NCBI GenBank assembly: GCA_037951105.1
Contig: JBAMJV010005475.1
Coordinates: 30,196 to 94,195, forward strand
Length of the DNA stretch: 64,000 nucleotides
Source of the DNA: Echinarachnius parma
Lineage: Eukaryota; Echinodermata; Echinoidea; Clypeasteroida; Echinarachniidae
Reading direction: 5' to 3'
In this document: positions 52,751 to 64,000 of the stretch, piece by piece
Layout: the number at the start of each line of letters is the position of its first letter
Numbering within the stretch: position 1 is the stretch's first letter
Translations under genes and position numbers: made by a program
The notes under the pieces: model-generated
Databases searched by the model: none
What the model was told of the DNA's origin: nothing
What the model saw: only the letters and a program-made list of their open reading frames with translations

Positions 52751-53398
52751 GCTGTAACTGACCTTGATGATCGGATCGTTTGATCGGATCGGCAAAATTT
52801 GATCGATGAAAATCGGATCGCAGCAATCGGATCGGATCGGTAAAAAAAAAAATATATCGTTTTTTTTTTCTTTGGAAAATGATCCCTAAAAACATATTTT
52901 GGGAATATAAATTAATACCAAAGCAACATATATCCATATTAATAAGCCCAAGGTAATCTTGTACGGGTATGCTTTCATTTCAAACTGATTACCTCTAGCT
53001 CTTCCTTTACAAAAGTAATCACGCCGATTCTGAGCTTAGTCCCATGTGATCAATTTGGCGTAACCTTTCAGAATCACATGGGACTAAGCTCAGAATCGGC
53101 GCGAAATTTTGTGAAAGGAGAGGTAATCAGTTTTAAATGAAAGCATAACCATACAAGATTACCTTGGGCTTATTCATATGGATATAATATGTTGCTTTGG
53201 TATTAATTTATATTCCCAAAATATGTTTTTTAGGGATCATTTTTCAAAGAAAAAAAACGATTGTTTTTTTTTTTTTTTTTTTTTTCCGATACGATTTTTT
53301 TTCCCGATTTTTTCTGCATGATCGGAAATCGGCAAAAATGATCCGATCAACCATGATCGGATCGGGATCGGCATGCCGATCCGATGATCGGTTACAGC
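52751..53398. mobile_element. Foldback element with GATCGGATCGG ends
   Basis: 648 bp with arms of about 300 bp: GCTGTAAC at the left, GTTACAGC at the right, mirrored tracts of CGGATCGG, poly-A/poly-T and TGGGACTAAGCTCAGAATCGG. ATTAGT flanks both sides (52745-52750 and 53399-53404) as a likely target duplication. It lies in the putative IL-17 first intron. Confidence 0.88.
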
Positions 53399-53404
53399 AT
53401 TAGT

Positions 53405-54489
53405 CACTATATACCCAAGTGGTATCCTAACTGGCAACGGAGTGGTAATACATCGTCTATTTATTTATTTTCCCACCTTATTCATATCACGTGATCGTCT
53501 CATGTGTCACGAAATGGGTTTGCGTTAACGCACACAGCACTACGTCATGAAACGCTCATTGAGTTTGTATACAGACAAATCGTACCATGATAGCACGAGG
53601 GCTTATTAAGCTTGGTTGTCTTGAAGTTCAGTCAACCGTGAATAAATGTATTACCAACTTGATTAGGGGAGGCAAATTTCAACATCACTAGTTTTCAAAT
53701 ATTGCAACATAATTTATGAATACTCCATGCGTTTTTTGTTAAACCTCTAGGTCACATTCATAATCTTATTTAGGTGTTAGTTTTACACCTCATATTTGTA
53801 TCCTGGTTAGTATGGAATACTATTCCATGGTTGGTTGCACCCATATTTGTTTGTGTACAGTAATCCACAAATAAATATTACGACATTGGGGGTACTCCCA
53901 AACTACTCGGAATGCCACGTGCGTTCTGCGCAAACTATGAATAATGACACTTCTCTCCTATACATTACTACATTTCCTATTAAGTTAATACAGGGGTCAC
54001 CAAGCTCCCGTAACGAGTGAGTTAAATAAAAATATTGTACAACGTAATTTTGCTCAGCTCCGTAATACACACCATGAGTCTTAAATTAAAAATAAGACAA
54101 ATTTGTTTATGCTCTTGCAATACATTGTTTATCGTATACCTACACTGCGAATTTCCCTCGATGTCACATTCCTCACGCATTTCCATTGTGTTTACTGAAA
54201 CAGTTTAGTATAATTTCGACATCTTAAAGCCACATACATGACATAACAGTACTGGAAAACGCCCTACACAGAGAAAATGAAAATATGCTTTCATCGCCTA
54301 TCACGTGAAAGAATATATCATAACTCACTGCTTTAAACTTGACTAAGTGAGCATTTATTGGTTCCAAAATAAAAAACGAACGTTGACAAAGTTTAATTTT
54401 ATCTCCATCCCTGCGCTAGCGGCGCGGACAGGTGCGAACGCGGGTGGATTTAGGCCAAATTTCACTGGCAGGCATTGGATTTCTCCCGA
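53405..54489. other. Putative IL-17 intron, nothing recognised
   Basis: AT-rich sequence without supported features. Confidence 0.4.
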
Positions 54490-54616
54490 TATTTCTGCAT
54501 TTAACTATACTAAGGTTTGGATTTTACCACACAAGCCCTTATTCAACAATATTGATCAATTCGTTTGGCCACTGTTTTTGGTAACTTTCCCAATACTGTT
54601 GTTTGACTTAAAGGGA
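54490..54616 (-). repeat. Dispersed repeat family E, copy 3
   Basis: Inverted relative to 24170-24300 and 30571-30680: shared GGATTTTACCACACAAGCC and CAACAATATTGATCAATTC. Ends in TTAAAGGGATATA. Confidence 0.55.
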
Positions 54617-54689
54617 TATATAGCAACTGAATTTGTCTGAATCTAACACACGGCCACTTGCATCTCTCGTGGTTCTTTAATGTCTGTTT

Positions 54690-55145
54690 GTTTTACTCTT
54701 AAAATAAGAAATAAAAAACAGCTATGGTTTTTCAAATGTTCTCTTTGTTACCATTTGCTTTGGGAAAAATCCCTTGGATCATTATCAACTTTGTACATAC
54801 TTTTGGCAATGCGTTATCAAAATATAGCACTTTGCATTTTACCTCATTATTCGGCCTATATGCCTAAAATTAGATCATTACAACAAACATAATGTGTATA
54901 AGTTTGTTAAGTATCAACCAAAAAAGAGGTAACAAAACAGCTATGGTTATTCAAATGTTCTCATTGTTACCATTGGCTTTGAAAAAAAAATCCCGTGGAT
55001 CTTTTTCAACTTTGTGCGTACTTTTTGTAATGCGTTATCAAAATATAGCACTTTGCTGCATTTTACCTCATTATTCGGCCTATATGCCTAAATTTAGATC
55101 ATTACAACAAACATAATTTGTTTATAAATTTGTTAAGTATCAGCA
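54690..55145. repeat. 219-bp tandem duplication
   Basis: CAGCTATGG starts at 54719 and 54938; TGCGTTATCAAAATATAGCA and TTCGGCCTATATGCCTAAA occur once per unit. The two units differ by scattered changes. Confidence 0.9.
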
Positions 55146-57039
55146 TAAGGCCAAAACAAATAAATTGTTGGATTGGAGTAACGGGCAACCAAACATTAGG
55201 GTAGGTAGGTAGGGTTTTTCTTTTCTTTTTTTTTTTTTTTTTTTTTTTCAGGATTCGCACAAATACACAAAAACACACATATAACACACAAATAACACAT
55301 ATCGCAAAATTTTGGGGAAAAAAACAAACAATAAACATTGGCGATATTTAGTAGATAAGCAGTTTTCAGCAGTATTTTCTTAATTTGATAATATTTTATG
55401 CACAAACAGGATTTCATTAAGATATTTTTTAGAGAAGTACTGAAAACAAATGAATATTATTAATTTGTTTAAACTCATTTTAAGTAAATACTCCACAAAA
55501 TCCCTAAACTTATTTATACAAAAGTTTGCTGTGTCATGAACATCGCATTTCCCCCTAAATATAATATATTAAACCGCTTATCGAGATCACATTGTGGTAA
55601 TATTGCCGTCCACGCCCATGTCTTTCAAAATCTGCCTCAAACCAAGTCATTATGATAATGTACCCCAACGTATTATTAGTTGTAATATCACTTATGTGTG
55701 TGTATAACTTTGCTGCAAGGTCAAAAATTAGGCCGATTTCCCTAAATTTGGCCCTCAAATTGCAATGGCCTATAATTGGTCATAATGTGGTAGATTTATA
55801 TACATTATGATATAAAAGCATTCATAAAAAAACAATAACACTCGCCTTTCTATTTACTTTCTACGTCATTCAAAACACACACCAGGACTTGTGATGTAAA
55901 CAACGAATCAAATCTGACATTAAGGTGTCATATGTTGTTCCGTTAATGCAGCCACCGTGAAAACCACACAATACGAGACTTTCGCGATTGTCAACAATGC
56001 ACGCTCGAAACATTTGAGTATAATAATACAATAATGACCATGAATTAACACGTTTTGTTTCGATGCAAATCAGGTGGTATATATATATATATATATATAT
56101 ACAGGGAAATAAATATTGCTAAAATGTGATTTTGTTTATGTATCGAATAGGGTTTTCTGCAAGATGTAGGTAATAAGTTATATAGTTTCATACCCTGAAA
56201 TAGCATTATGATTGATCTTCTATTTTTAAAGTTATCGTTGCAGAAAGTCCGATTGTAATTGTTTTGGGGACATACGGTAGATCCCGTAACTACCATGCTG
56301 TTCATTAACATTTATTAACTAAAATAGTGCTACGACAGACAGAGGGGGTAAAGAACCCTTCACATTTTACTTTCAATATGTTATTGAAACTGCATTAATG
56401 TTTATATGGGAAGTATAGTGATGATATAATGTATACTGCAACTAATCGTAAAGGGCTGAACGTAGGAGTACTGTTATACAGGTCTAGGTTAAATCTTAGT
56501 ATTACAGGCTATTTCGCCTTATGGGGCTCTTCAGTAAAAAAAATAAAAATAGATTTATCCTATTTAGGCCGGTATTACTTTCTATACTGTATATTATAGT
56601 GTGCTAATAAACTGATATGAAATAAACCGATAGACCACGTTTATGTCTGCTTCCTAAACATATAGTAGCAATGACAGCCACGTCTAGATTGATTGTGCGT
56701 AAAAAAATGTTCTGTCTAAAAGTAAACTTTCATATAGGATATTTTTAAGACACCGATAAGATGACCCGTAAACTACAGTAAATATGTTTTCAGTTTATTT
56801 ATTATCATATAAACAATCTTGTTTGCCCAGGGCAGAGACTAGCCTCTTAAAAAAAAAAAAAAACAAGTCACCCAAATGTATTTATTGTTATGATCACAAT
56901 AAGATTTTGGAAACCCACCCACCCCTTTCGAGTAAACGAGGAAGTATTAAAAGTCGGCAAGAACATTTTTACCTTAAAAAACGAACGAGTTCATAGTATT
57001 TTAGACACAATGCGGTAACTGTTGACGTGATGTACCTTA
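55146..57039. other. Putative IL-17 intron, AT-rich
   Basis: T-run at 55223-55249 and TA repeats near 56080-56101. No gene, RNA or mobile element could be supported. Confidence 0.45.
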
Positions 57040-57960
57040 CGAGTAACACGGTTCATATAATTGAGTAACTTCTATCTCAATTATTATTACCCACCCCCGA
57101 CCCAGTTCCAATTCCCCGTGTTTAGCTTTCAGTTTGCACCGTTCAAATAATCCAGTGCGCGTATATTTCTATTTTTAATCCATCTCAATTATTATTACCC
57201 ACCCCTCAAACCTGTTGCAAATGACGTATAAGGAAGCACGGTTCATAGAATCGAGTATTTAAACTTTTTTTTTTAATTATTACTATTACTCAATTATTAT
57301 TATCATCCATCCATCCAACCCGTCGAAAGTAGGAAATAATTAGTATACAGTAGAAAGGATCAAAGTAAAACGGTTCATATCATTGAGTAACTTCTTTGAA
57401 TTAATATTATTACTCTATCTCAATTAGTATTATCCACCCAAACCCATTGCAATTGAGGTTTATAGCTTACAATTACATCTAACACGGTTCACATAATCCA
57501 GTAACTGTTTTGTAATCATCAATTTATCTCATTTATTATTACCCACCCTCCAACGCGATTCAATCTACGTAATATAGCTTTAATACAGGTACCATGGTTC
57601 AAGGAATGGAGTAACTCCTTTTTTTGTTATTATTAATCTCAATTATCATTATTATCCGCCCCTCAAAACCCGTTGGAAGTAGGATATAATTAGTATACAT
57701 GTAATACAGGTGACATACGTCCAGGTTACACGGTTCGGTTCATAGCATCGAGCAATTATTAGCAGTATTATTTGTTGTCTATCTCAATTTATATATTAAT
57801 TATCCTCCCTCCAATCCGTAATTGGAAGTAGGAAATAATTAGCACAAAGTTGACGTATATATAGCTTAAATAACACGGTTCATAGAATCGAGTAACTTAT
57901 CTTTTTTTTGTATTCTTCTATCTCAATTATTAGTATCCACCCCTCCGACCTGTAGGAATT
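57040..57960. repeat. Degenerate tandem repeat, about 100-130-bp units
   Basis: About eight units, each with CACGGTTCATA, GAGTAACTT, CTATCTCAATTATTATTA and CCCACCC. Markers lie near 57049, 57238, 57369, 57484, 57595, 57738 and 57878. Units vary in length, suggesting an old array. Confidence 0.85.
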
Positions 57961-57984
57961 ATATTAGGTCATAATTATTATACA

Positions 57985-58097
57985 GTCAAACCTGTATAAA
58001 ATGACCACCTAAGCATATAAGGGAAACCAGAAACGGGTCCACTTCACACAGGTGACCTATATAGACAGGTGGCCACTAAGACTAAGGTTTGACTGTG
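57985..58097. mobile_element. Tc1/mariner-type mini-MITE
   Basis: CAGTCAAACCT at the left and AGGTTTGACTG at the right are exact complements, with TA on both sides. About 113 bp. Internal sequence is a GACAGGTGGCCACT-type block. Confidence 0.75.
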
Positions 58098-59289
58098 TAT
58101 TCCGTGGCACGATTTAGGGGTGTTTGTGCTGATATGATATATTTTGTTGTTCTGTTAACTAACAATATAGTCCTAAAAAGGGGGGAAGGTTCGTGTATTG
58201 TACACATAATTGTATGGCATTTTGTTATCATTTGAATCAGAATATCTGCATTTAGTAGAAATATAGATTTGTATCGTCATCAATACAAGTATTCCATGCG
58301 GATCCTCTTTTTGTCAGTCTATACAGTGTAGATGTATTATGTCCCAAAATACAAAGCACAAACGCAGAAAATGTGATCAGAAATAACGATAAGATATCAA
58401 ATCTTGTTTTGTGTTTGGATCTGCATGGTATGCGGGTTGAAAACCAATATCCAACAAATAGATCCTATAAGACCCCCCCCCCCAAAAAAAAAACAAAAAA
58501 AACAAACAAAAACAAAACAAAACTAAATACAAATAAAAATAATAATAATAATACAAATGACTCTTTTTTTGCCCTGAATCATTCGAGACATTTTTCACAG
58601 AATTTGTATTTCCATGGCATCTTTCGTGGAAGCTAGTTGAAGGGAACACTTTGCACTATAATGATATTGTATTGTGAGGAAAACGGGAATGTCAGAGCTA
58701 TAGAACCCTAATACTAGAGAACCTGTCTGGTAGACTTGTACATGCATATGAAGAAAAAAAAACACCGCACACACAAATAAGGATCCGGCATATGAGTTGA
58801 GGCTATAGCTATAATATAGCTCGTAACCCAAAATAGCATATTATAATATACAATAACTTTTTCGTAGAAAAACTTTCACGTCATACATTGTATTTATAGC
58901 CCGTATCCTAAAATAACATTTCATATACAATACCTTTTTCATAGAAAAACTTTGACGTGATAAATTTGATTATTGTATCATTCCAAAGAATTTCACTCGA
59001 GGGGGGAAAGTGGGTTGGACATATTGGAATGGTATTGTATTAATATTATGTCATGACTCATGATAACGCCTTTATGTTGCGTTCAATGAAACTAATAACA
59101 ACTATAGTTATGTTATGAATATGGCATGTAATGGTAATGACATCTACAAAATTAAATAATGTACACAAATAACAGACAGACCTAGTGTTCAATCATTGAA
59201 GATATATAATAAGTACATCAACACATTTAATTGACCTGTTCCCGACTAGATTTTGAAAATACTCAGCATAGAGTTAATAGAGGACCCAC
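58098..59289. other. Putative IL-17 intron, low-complexity patches
   Basis: C-run then A-rich and AAT-rich stretch at 58471-58556. A short direct repeat (AAAACTTTCACGTCAT / AAAACTTTGACGTGAT) lies near 58866 and 58945. No gene supported. Confidence 0.45.
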
Positions 59290-59443
59290 CAGATTCCCCA
59301 CGCTATAGTTAATGAGGTCCTGTGTTCGACTCCCGGACAAGCCCCCACATTGTTACGGACCGGGGTGCCAATCACGGGTCGGATTGACCGCTGACCACCC
59401 AGGCTCCTCCGGCCCGTGACACATGATTTTGTTGTTATGTGGT
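59290..59443 (+). repeat. SINE-like fragment with a B box
   Basis: TGTGTTCGACTCCC (59321-59334) resembles a pol III B box, but the A box is not convincing. Possibly a truncated tRNA-derived SINE. Confidence 0.35.
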
Positions 59444-59846
59444 AGCCCCGTTGCAGAAAGACTTGCAAGCAATCGATTGTAAAGTTGCAATCTTTCTTTT
59501 TCTTTTTATCTTTCTTCTGTTAGTTCGCTATTGTTTCTCTGTTTTAATATAGATCTCTTTTTTTCTCAAACACTATGATTATCATTATATGTATAAGAAC
59601 AGATTGTATATGTATATGTAATGCTGTACACAATTAGTTTGTTGTACTTATATGAATGATTTGTATTGTAAATTTACGTTGTAAATTTGTTTGAGAGAAA
59701 ATAAAATACTATTACAAAACAAAAAAAAAAATCTTATTGCATGTCAGATCATGTGACTAAATGCGCAACTCTGATTGGTCCAGATGTGCATATTTTCTGA
59801 CTTCGCAAAACTTCTCAATCGATTGCAACTCTCTCTACAACGGGGC
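59444..59846. mobile_element. Non-autonomous element with inverted ends
   Basis: GCCCCGTTGCAGAAAG-x-CAATCGATTG at the left mirrors CAATCGATTGCAACTCTCTC-x-ACGGGGC at the right. The centre has TTTGAGAGAAAATAAAAT and an A-run like a retroelement tail. Confidence 0.65.
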
Positions 59847-61390
59847 CAGTAGGTTGTTTTCTCTCCCCCACATAATACATCGGGCATGGGTATTATAGTT
59901 TAGTATCACATCTATGAAAGTTAAACGTGTACGGAGTCACCATAAATAAATATCTAGCCCCGGCCTTTCTTTAGGTTCCTCATGACAGTATATAGCGTCA
60001 TGCATTGTCGTTTGTATGCGTCGCCTTATGTACCAACAGTGGACATGTATGAACTTTGAACTCGTGACTAATAACATACAACCCTCGATGCATTTACAAA
60101 GGATCGCGTAATTCCTGCCTATCCATATGCAGACATTAGTTCATGTTATAACCGAATACTTGTAATTGTGTTGTCATGTATTGACACATTTAGTGCTTGG
60201 AGTATGACCTGTACTTTAACCATCGACATAATGACAGCCGTTCTATAGATTAGAATGTTATTGAATTGAGCTGTTGAGCTCCAACACAAAATACTATCTA
60301 CACTATACAGAGTCTGGTTATTACAATTTGAGAAGTCAATTGATAACAGCTCGTGTACAGTGTACGTTGTTGCATCGCCACCTGTTTCCATTCGAGAACA
60401 CAATAATTGTACATATTTTATATACCAGACGCTTGACTGAATGTTTTCAAATAATATTTCCTTTGTTGTTTCGAAGCGGTTTGGCATGAGCATAAAGGCG
60501 ATAGAATGTGTGGTGGGTGACACCCAATAATATTCAAAGGATCATAAATCCTGAGGTGAACAGAGGGATGGGAGGGGGGGGGGGGGGGGGTGGGGGGGGG
60601 GGGGGGGGTAAGGGGATCGACCCTCCCCCTAACTAATCCTGTCCCTTAGCACTCCAAATTGGTAATTCTTGCCCTAGCTGTTATCTGACTTATATAATCA
60701 TGTCGTCCCCCCTTTCCTTCCCCATAGTATAATACTCGTTTAAGGAAAATGAAACTAATTCAAACATATTTAACCTATTCATTTCCACTTTAAGACCGTA
60801 TATTGCTTCAGTCCTTCATTGCCCCCCCCCCCCTGCTCCCCCAATATTTTTTTTTTTAGAAGCACGTAATGTGTGACACCCCCCCCCCCCCCCCCCGTCA
60901 AACAAATAGAGTGCACCTCCCAAACATTTCAAAACCCACTCTACACGATTTTTTTGTTTGTTTGTAATGGGGTTCATTTTTTTGTTTAAGTTTAAACATT
61001 AAAAGATGAATATGATCTGCCAGAATTACAATAATGATAAACAGCCTCGGGGCAGATTATACAGTAGCTTTTGAAATTGATTCGGGCAACGTAATGTTTG
61101 ATTGAGAAAAAAAAATAATCACTGTCTGTGTAAGGACCTGCTTTTTTAAATTTTGAATTAATAATATGAAGTTCAAATTTTGTTCACATTCCTGTTAAAA
61201 CAACAGTAGGCTTATACATACAGATTAAATACTCATTTACTTCTCCTCTCCATTAACAAATGCTAGGAAAACTACTCTAAATTAAATACTAACTTTGTTA
61301 TAAGACATATACATAATTATCATTATTATAGTGCATCATTACACTATCAAATTAAGAAAAATAATTTTAACAAATCGTTATAGTTGACTT
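59847..61390. other. Putative IL-17 intron with G and C runs
   Basis: G-runs at 60573-60590 and 60592-60608, C-runs at 60822-60833 and 60879-60897. A 125-codon - strand frame at 60146-60523 has no recognisable motif. Nothing else supported. Confidence 0.45.
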
Positions 61391-61712
61391 ACTTTATAAA
61401 TCAGATTGCAGCAGTACTTTGCCGAAGAATTGTAACTTCTCGAAGGTGCAAATTCTGCGTTTTTTTCAGCTCACAATCCTGGAGGTTCCCTTGATGTTTC
61501 TTCAACTTCTGATGTAGTCGGTGATAAGATAGATGCAGTTAATGCAGGCTCCTATAGTTTGAGATGACGACTTGTAAAATTATACGTTGAATTCTCAAAA
61601 AAAGGTTGACAAATCTGCAAGCCTACTTCTTATCTATCAAAATGTCTCAAAATGTTGTCAAAAATGAAAGACAGTGGTGTCAAGTTACTCCTTGGTCGTG
61701 ATAAATGTGAGT
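61391..61712 (-). other. IL17-like: Candidate non-coding first exon of the IL-17-like gene
   Basis: On the - strand this segment begins about 30 bp after a TATA box and ends at a perfect GTAAGT donor (61385-61390). It contains no ATG on that strand over about 320 AT-rich bases, as expected for a leader. The coding exon starts right at an acceptor, which fits a spliced 5' UTR. Linking the two across about 9 kb is inference; no other - strand coding exon lies between them. Confidence 0.45.
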
Positions 61713-61739
61713 GTGTAGTCCAAGTCGGATGTCCAAGAC

Positions 61740-61750
61740 CTTATATAAGC
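61740..61750 (-). promoter_or_regulatory. TATA box, candidate IL-17 promoter
   Basis: CTTATATAAGG on the - strand in a GC-richer context. The motif is nearly palindromic, so + strand use is also possible. Further upstream (around 61825-61850) lie GGGGAAAATTTC and GGAAATTTCG, loosely like Rel/NF-kB sites; that reading is speculative. Confidence 0.4.
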
Positions 61751-61859
61751 CTCGGACCAGCAGCATTCGGCCAGGCAGCATCCATCATGAGTCATAGTCG
61801 AGAAATAGCCTAACCTTGATAGGGGAAAATTTCAACGGCGGAAATTTCGCGACCGTAAT

Positions 61860-63035
61860 AATAATCGAAAGGTTGAATTGAAGGAAGTAAAGTTGGTCAT
61901 GAACAGTAGTTGTCGATCTTCCAGGATGCGAATTCGAAACAAAAATAAAAATCCACGCTAAACAAAAACACAACCACACAAAGAAAAGAACACTCCGCGC
62001 GCTGTGGTATAACAAATTAGTATGGCGCGAGCGAGTACCTCCAGCATGCATGCACCGTTTGCCTCGCTGGTTCCGCGGCGTAGCGGAGGTGGGGCGGACA
62101 TCGGGGGGGGGGGGGGGGGGGCAAGGGGGTCATAGCCCCCCCTCGCGTGGAAGGAAAGATACAGAAGAGAATACAAAGTGCAATAAGATTATGCTTTTTT
62201 TACGTTGGCACTTCCTTATGAGAAGTCTAACCCTCGTTTAGTTTGACCCATGTTATGCCTTTGGTATTAGCATGCTTTATGGTTATACGCAAATATTAGT
62301 ATTATTACAAAATCAAAATAATAAAAAACTGCCGAAGTATGAAGGGAAAATCATGTCAAAATTGTGACGGGGCCCGATGATATAGAATTGACCAGGTTAT
62401 TATTGAGAGCATAATGCGATGACGGGGCCAAGCTACTTGCGGGGAATTATAGGGGATGGTGGTGGTGGTGGTAGGGGTGCGGGTTTAGATGGTACCTGTA
62501 GCAAACGCCGAAAATTAATATTACGTAATGCATTTTCTCGGTTTTTCTCCCCGACAGACCCGGAAGGGAGAAATACTATAAACGGGGGTGCAATTGCCAA
62601 TAATATAAGACCATAAACTCACTTTTGATTAACATTAAGAGTGGAAATAGATGTGAATTGTTTCTTGAGCCACTCGAAAGATAGCCATCCAATTAATTAT
62701 CCTGCTAAAATTATGTAGCTTTTTTACGCAGCTTCAAGAGCATTCTTATTTCACGAGTCATATTAATGTCGTTAAAGCAGGGGGGGGGGGGGGGGGGAGG
62801 GGGGTCGTCAACAAGACCGATCACTGGTTTAGATGTCCGAGACCGACAACAAGTGGACCATTTTAATTGGGGGGGGGGGGGGGGGGGGCGTACGCACCCA
62901 ACGCACCTCCTGGCTACGGGCCTGCTATGTTACAGCTCCGTAAACTTTGACATGAACCGTCTTCCATATTAAGCACCCGCCGCTGAAGTGTATAAGAGCA
63001 TATTATTGATAAAGTACGCGTTTGGTATTTATTGT
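61860..63035. other. Intergenic with poly-G elements
   Basis: G-runs at 62103-62120, 62781-62797 and 62871-62888 with GAGACCGACAACAAGTGGACC-like sequence between, related to 32290-32470. GGTGGTGGTGGT near 62458-62471. No gene supported. Confidence 0.5.
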
Positions 63036-63039
63036 TGTT

Positions 63040-63895
63040 GGTATTCTTGTTATTTTCTTCTTTATGGTGGCGGTGGTGTCCCCGGGTTTGTGTCCGCACC
63101 CCGCTCCACCCTTTATTATGTTCAATTTTGTAGCTTTGAAGTTTCGAATATGTTCAATAATAAAGCTATTTGTCAAGAAAGATCATTGTAATCGTGAAAA
63201 TCCGGTAGCACCCAAAATAACTAGATAAGTAAGTGTCAGTAGCCTATATATTCAAATATTGTTCCTGTTATTTACTTCGCTACGGTTAAGGCGCTCGGTT
63301 TGTGTCCGCGCCCCGTTCCGCCCTTTATTATGCTTAATGTTTAGCTTTGAATAAATGATACAACTATTTGTAAAAGAAACATAATTTAAATCGTGGATAT
63401 CTGGTAGCACCCAAAATAACTAGATGTCAGTAGCCTATATAATTATGCAAATTGTGTTCTTGTTATTTTCTTCGCTACGGTTAAGGCGCTCGGTTTGTGT
63501 CCACACCCCGTTCCGCCTTGCTTTATGCTTAATGTTTAGCTTTGAATAAATGATACAACTATTTGTAAAAGAAACATAATTTAAATCGTGGATATCTGTA
63601 GCACCCAAAATAACTAGATGTCAGTAGCCTATATAATTATACAAATTGTGTTCTTGTTATTTCTTCGCTACGGTTTAGGCGCTCGGTTTGTGTCCGCGCC
63701 CCGTTCCGCCTGCATTATGCTTTATGTTTAGCTTTGAATAAATGATACAACTATTTGTAAAAGAAACATAATTTAAATCGTAGAAAATAACTAGATTACT
63801 AAATGTCAGTAGAGTATGATTATTCCTCCTTTGATTATTCTCCTCGGTTTGAAACCCGCACCCCGTTCCTCCCTTTATTATGTGCAATTTATTGC
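63040..63895. repeat. 193-bp minisatellite, four units or more
   Basis: TTCGCTACGGTTAAGGCGCT or variants start at 63276, 63471 and 63663 with a diverged first unit before. Each unit has GTTTGTGTCCGC-CCCCGTTCCGCC, TTTAGCTTTGAATAAATGAT and GCACCCAAAATAACTAGAT. The middle units are very similar, suggesting recent homogenisation. Confidence 0.92.
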
Positions 63896-63896
63896 T

Positions 63897-64000
63897 TTGA
63901 TGATGATGATGCAAATTATGATGATGGTGGCGATAGTTATGGTGATGATGGTGATGATGATGACGACGATGATGATGATGATGCATGTGATGATGACGAC
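63897..64000. repeat. (GAT)n microsatellite, runs off the window
   Basis: GATGAT-rich sequence continuing to the edge; the histidine-rich - strand frame over it is not a gene. Confidence 0.9.

Noticed and set aside
60146-60523. 125-codon - strand frame
   Set aside because: No recognisable domain, no splice or start support; length is possible by chance in 64 kb.

Overview
This window is animal nuclear DNA: AT-rich, intron-rich and densely packed with transposon remnants, microsatellites and poly-G runs. The two recognisable genes are a spliced TRPM-family cation channel on the + strand and an interleukin-17-like secreted cytokine on the - strand. An IL-17-type cytokine, a melastatin channel with phase-consistent GT-AG introns, Tx1/L1-like, RTE-like and CR1-like LINEs and tRNA-derived SINEs fit a marine invertebrate deuterostome, most likely an echinoderm. 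The species is inferred, not proven.

Layout. 1-593 is the end of a non-autonomous hAT-like element, and a complete copy lies at 45980-47091. 963-6850 is a long foldback element split by a 4.4-kb Tx1/L1-like LINE with a 15-bp target duplication. 7134-7660 is a TTAA-flanked MITE. 8571-40265 is the TRPM gene: I could assemble 24 exons with matching intron phases, encoding about 1,115 residues if three short frame breaks near the 3' end are ignored. Its introns hold an RTE LINE, several MITE families, SINEs, a LINE ORF1 fragment, LINE reverse-transcriptase fragments, a tRNA-like sequence and a hammerhead-ribozyme-like motif. 40396-41570 is a decayed mariner-like transposon with a MITE inside it. 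44780-48390 is a 3.6-kb ATC-rich satellite interrupted by the hAT element. 51803-52423 is the IL-17-like coding exon; a candidate 5' UTR exon with a TATA box lies about 9 kb upstream of it at 61391-61712. The right edge (63040-64000) is a 193-bp minisatellite followed by a GAT repeat.

Function. The TRPM protein has the SLOG-type N-terminal region (MHR1/2), MHR3/4, six membrane segments, a TRP helix and a short coiled coil, then stops: no Nudix or kinase domain is visible. The S2-S3 calcium-site residues (E, Q, N, D) of TRPM2/4/5/8 are kept, but the selectivity filter reads Y-G-E as in TRPM1/3/6/7. The IL-17-like protein has a signal peptide and the cysteine pattern of the family. The two genes are unrelated neighbours on opposite strands, with no sign of joint regulation.

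The most interesting points are the mixed TRPM filter, the three frame breaks clustered in its last exons, a duplicated decoy copy of one TRPM exon start, the nested insertions with exact target duplications, and the hammerhead-like motif.
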